A stretch of 7,877 bases of DNA. Source: an uncultured Collinsella sp. (lineage in GTDB: Bacteria > Actinomycetota > Coriobacteriia > Coriobacteriales > Coriobacteriaceae). Location of the stretch: NCBI GenBank assembly GCA_900550825.1, contig URTZ01000091.1, positions 1 to 7,877 on the forward strand, read 5' to 3'. Both the position numbers and the translations under genes were made by a program. The notes under the pieces are model-generated. The model had not been told where the DNA came from and ran no database searches. It was given only the letters and a program-made list of their open reading frames with translations. Positions 6,169 to 7,877 of the stretch are shown here, piece by piece; position 1 is the first letter of the stretch, and every line of letters begins with the position of its first letter.

Positions 6169-6882
6169 CTAGTACGTATAGGTGTAGCCGCCCGTATCGC
6201 CACGATTGAAGGACTTTACATACTCGATAGCCTGACCGCTCGCGTCATAGCTCACGCATTCCAAAAGCAAAACAAGATCGCCCTGTTCCAGTCCAAGGAG
6301 GCCGGCATCTCGTGCGCCCAGTGCCTCGATATCGAGCTTTTCCTGTGCCATGACTGGCTTTCGGCCCAGCATCTCATAGGTCTCGTACAAACTGAAGACC
6401 GACACGTCAATATCTTCGATGGTTGGGAACAGCAGGCAGGGAATCAGCGCCGTCTCAATCGATACGGGGCTACCGTTTATGCAGTTCAGGCGTCGAACGG
6501 AATAGAGCAGGTCGTCCTCGGCGATGCCAAACAGGTCGGCGTAATATGGCCCCGCATAACGCTTGGAACGCGCGAGAATACGGACGGACGGCTCGCCGCC
6601 CGAAGCACGGACCGATTCACGGAAACCGACCGTGCGTTCAAAAAAAGCAGGTACTTTCTGCGCCACAAAGGCACCTTTTCCCCGAACACGGCGAATCTGC
6701 CCGCGTCGAACCAGCTCATCGACAGCGCTTCGGATGGTCAAGCGTGTCGTACCAAATTCCTCGGCGAGGTCTTTTTCGGACGGAATCATGGAACCCGTGG
6801 GATATGCACCGCGCTCGATACGTTCCTCGATGCAGCGTCGAATGCGCATATAAACCGGGGTGGCATCTACTGTTTCAGCCAT
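6169..6882 (-). CDS. GntR/HutC-family transcriptional regulator with UTRA domain
   Basis: A complete 237-residue regulator. The winged helix-turn-helix spans about residues 8-74, with the recognition region PSEKDLAEEFGTTRLTIR (34-51) and the wing VRGKGAFV (66-73). The UTRA effector domain runs from about residue 86 to the end, with SPVSIETALIP (138-148). HutC-family proteins usually repress adjacent sugar or amino acid catabolic genes and release DNA on binding a phosphorylated sugar; E. coli FrlR at the fructoselysine operon belongs to this group. The ATG at 6882 lies inside the 3' end of the truncated regulator upstream (16-nt overlap), behind AGGTGA, so its translation was probably coupled to that gene. 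The likely ligand is a sugar-amine 6-phosphate of this pathway, by inference. Confidence 0.88.
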   Translation of the reverse strand: MAETVDATPVYMRIRRCIEERIERGAYPTGSMIPSEKDLAEEFGTTRLTIRSAVDELVRRGQIRRVRGKGAFVAQKVPAFFERTVGFRESVRASGGEPSVRILARSKRYAGPYYADLFGIAEDDLLYSVRRLNCINGSPVSIETALIPCLLFPTIEDIDVSVFSLYETYEMLGRKPVMAQEKLDIEALGARDAGLLGLEQGDLVLLLECVSYDASGQAIEYVKSFNRGDTGGYTYTY

Positions 6883-7397
6883 TGTTCACCTGCCACGCTC
6901 CTCATGCCGTTCTCTTCGCCGTTATCGGCAAAGCGGAACTTTGTGGGCAAAATCACCGATTTGCAATGCTCCACAAAACGCATGTCCTTATCAAATTCGA
7001 TCGAGCTCTCATAGAACACCGGCGTTCCCTCTTCTTGCTGGAGCAGCTCGGCCTCTTCGACGTTCAAACGCGAGATGGAGATATGCTCACGTCCATGCTC
7101 AACGCGCACGCCACCTTCTTTGAGCAAGACATCGTAAAGGCTCTCACACTCAAAATCGCGCTCGGGAAGCGATGGGCACAGGGACAGGTTAACGTGAGCG
7201 GTCTCGATTGACGCCGGCTCGCCCTCAATAAGTCGAACGCGCTGCATGCGGAGCAAGGGAGCGCCTACAGCCACCCCAAGCTTGTCGGCAAGCGCCTCAT
7301 CCGCCTCGATGGTCCCGGTGGAAACCAGACGAGAAGAGGGGTGCAGGCCGGCAGTCCGCACAGCATCAATGCACCTGCCAGTAGAGCTGCTATCCAT
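6867..7397 (-). pseudogene. GntR/UTRA regulator lacking its DNA-binding domain (5'-truncated)
   Basis: The 176-codon open frame encodes an almost complete UTRA domain: DAVRTAGLHPSSRLVSTGTI aligns with the UTRA start of the downstream regulator (ESVRASGGEPSVRIL), followed by the EGEPASIETAHV block and the late EEGTPVFYESSIEF segment. The winged helix, normally about 75-80 residues, is absent. Homology is convincing only from about codon 11 (7367). The apparent ATG at 7397 has no properly spaced ribosome binding site; the good AGGAGG nearby serves another frame. The 3' end overlaps the next regulator by 16 nt, so this was once the first gene of a two-regulator pair. A functional UTRA-only protein that dimerises with the intact regulator cannot be excluded but is less likely. 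Confidence 0.8.
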
Positions 7398-7411
7398 CTT
7401 TTTGCTTTCAT
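7265..7411 (-). pseudogene. Start of a secreted or lipoprotein-type gene, cut off at the junction
   Basis: The ATG at 7411 has a strong AGGAGG 7 nt upstream (7419-7424). The frame begins MKAKRWIAALLAGA, a classical signal-peptide start with a basic N-terminus and hydrophobic core. It continues ALMLCGLPAC, which could be read as a lipobox, but from about 7369 the same DNA encodes the UTRA regulator in another frame. The apparent lipobox and the arginine- and proline-rich tail to the TAG at 7265 are therefore probably accidental. The frame totals 48 codons. I cannot identify the original protein. Confidence 0.65.
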
Positions 7412-7639
7412 CTTCTTACCTCCTGTCCTGTTGTTCACAAAACGTATTTTGCTGTCGATTGCATCAGCGGGTCACGATGGGTTTCCCCTCCTTTTCCGGC
7501 AAAGGGTAGCACCGGCGGTGTTGCCGTTCCTACGGAAAGGATGGCGGACACTTCCCATCGGCGACATCCTGCCGGCAAATCTTCTGAAAGTGTTCCATCG
7601 CATTTTCTCCTTTCGACCCTCTCCAAAATCGGGCATAGA

Positions 7640-7709
7640 AAAAGACACAGTTCTGTTACAAACATTCTACCACAAATGTGGCTTTCTGTCATCTAAAACC
7701 GTGTCTTTT
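7640..7709. repeat. 9-bp inverted repeat AAAAGACAC / GTGTCTTTT bracketing a promoter
   Basis: AAAAGACAC at 7640-7648 and its exact reverse complement GTGTCTTTT at 7701-7709 flank the promoter on both sides, 52 nt apart. One copy lies just upstream of the -35 element and the other just after the expected transcription start. The placement suggests a paired operator, but no regulator is known to me. Confidence 0.5.
7664..7692 (-). promoter_or_regulatory. Sigma-70-type promoter reading into the broken gene and the regulators
   Basis: On the minus strand ATGACA (7692-7687) is a -35 matching TTGACA at 5 of 6 positions. After exactly 17 nt comes TAGAAT (7669-7664), a -10 matching TATAAT at 5 of 6. 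The spacer includes CCACATTTGTGG (7670-7681), an inverted repeat with 5-bp arms next to the -10. Transcription would run through the signal-peptide start into the truncated and then the intact regulator. Confidence 0.68.
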
Positions 7710-7752
7710 CATCGTTTTATCTAAAGAAAAAGAATTTGCCTGTGCTATTTCA

Positions 7753-7877
7753 CTAGTCGGTTGTAAGCCGTTCCAGCTCTGCCCGAACCAGCTCCAAGTT
7801 GCGGTCACCAATCAGGGTGTAGTGCAGAATCACACCGTCGCCGCCGTCCACCAGCAAGCTGCCCTTGCTCAAATCCA
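7753..7877 (-). CDS. C-terminal end of an unidentified protein, cut by window edge
   Basis: The last 40 codons of a minus-strand frame, ending in TAG at 7753. It begins DLSKGSLLVDGG and ends in a charged helix, LELVRAELERLTTD. The alternating hydrophobic pattern followed by an amphipathic helix looks like a real small-domain C-terminus, and codon use is normal. I do not recognise the family. It lies on the far side of the junction that broke the regulator, so it may belong to foreign DNA rather than to the catabolic locus. Confidence 0.5.
   Translation of the reverse strand, partial: DLSKGSLLVDGGDGVILHYTLIGDRNLELVRAELERLTTD

Larger units (their letters stand above)
7412..7752. other. AT-rich intergenic region without a convincing gene
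   Basis: This 340-nt stretch separates the broken gene start from the partial gene at the right edge. It is richer in A and T than the catabolic locus, most clearly at 7621-7740. It contains one good minus-strand promoter and a pair of inverted AAAAGACAC copies. AAAGGAG (7607-7613) lies 8 nt before an ATG at 7598, but that frame stops after 22 codons at 7530, so a leader peptide is possible and not supported. On the plus strand GGTAGCACC (7505-7513) and GGTGTTGCC (7517-7525) form a 9-bp stem with two wobbles. Confidence 0.6.

Noticed and set aside
7530..7598. A 22-codon minus-strand frame with AAAGGAG 8 nt upstream
   Set aside because: The ribosome binding site is good, but the peptide is very short and matches nothing I know. 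It could be a leader peptide or a decayed gene start, which is not enough for a gene call.
7435..7692. An 85-codon minus-strand frame in the right-hand gap
   Set aside because: Its start lies in the -35 element of the promoter and the frame covers the whole promoter. There is no ribosome binding site and no recognisable pattern.

Overview
The window reads as chromosomal DNA from a Collinsella-like actinobacterium (Coriobacteriia). This rests on the GC-rich, C/G-ending codons, good AGGAGG-type ribosome binding sites, and a catabolic locus of a type known from gut Collinsella. The genus is inferred from overall character and has not been checked by a search. All recognisable genes lie on the minus strand, so transcription runs from right to left.

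The core (about 6882 down to 200) looks like one catabolic locus for Amadori or Heyns sugar-amines such as fructoselysine and glucoselysine. In transcription order it holds: a GntR/HutC-family regulator with a UTRA domain (6169-6882); an operator-rich gap (5976-6168); a GlmS-like double-SIS deglycase (GfrE-like, 4860-5975); an FrlB/GfrF-type deglycase with very strong codon bias (3738-4799); the four parts of a mannose-family PTS permease, IIA, IIB, IIC and IID (3650 to 1120); and an FrlC-like sugar epimerase (200-1036). In the model, the PTS imports the sugar-amine and phosphorylates it at C6. The two SIS enzymes then split the 6-phosphates into a hexose phosphate and the free amino acid, and the epimerase brings C3-epimeric substrates into the pathway. 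Terminator-type hairpins sit inside the locus, after the FrlB-type gene and after IID. This suggests stepped expression rather than one uniform transcript.

Left edge (1-199): a strong ribosome binding site and the first ten codons of a minus-strand gene, probably hisZ, preceded by a 12-bp perfect hairpin.

Right edge (about 6867-7877): upstream of the intact regulator is a second UTRA regulator that has lost its whole DNA-binding domain. At about 7365-7395 its reading frame runs into a different gene start with a good ribosome binding site and a signal-peptide-like N-terminus in another frame. Beyond lie an AT-rich gap with a good sigma-70-type promoter and the 40-residue C-terminus of an unidentified protein. 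I read this as the edge of foreign DNA, or a deletion or rearrangement junction, that destroyed one of two tandem regulators and may have put the other under a foreign promoter. A misassembly would look the same.
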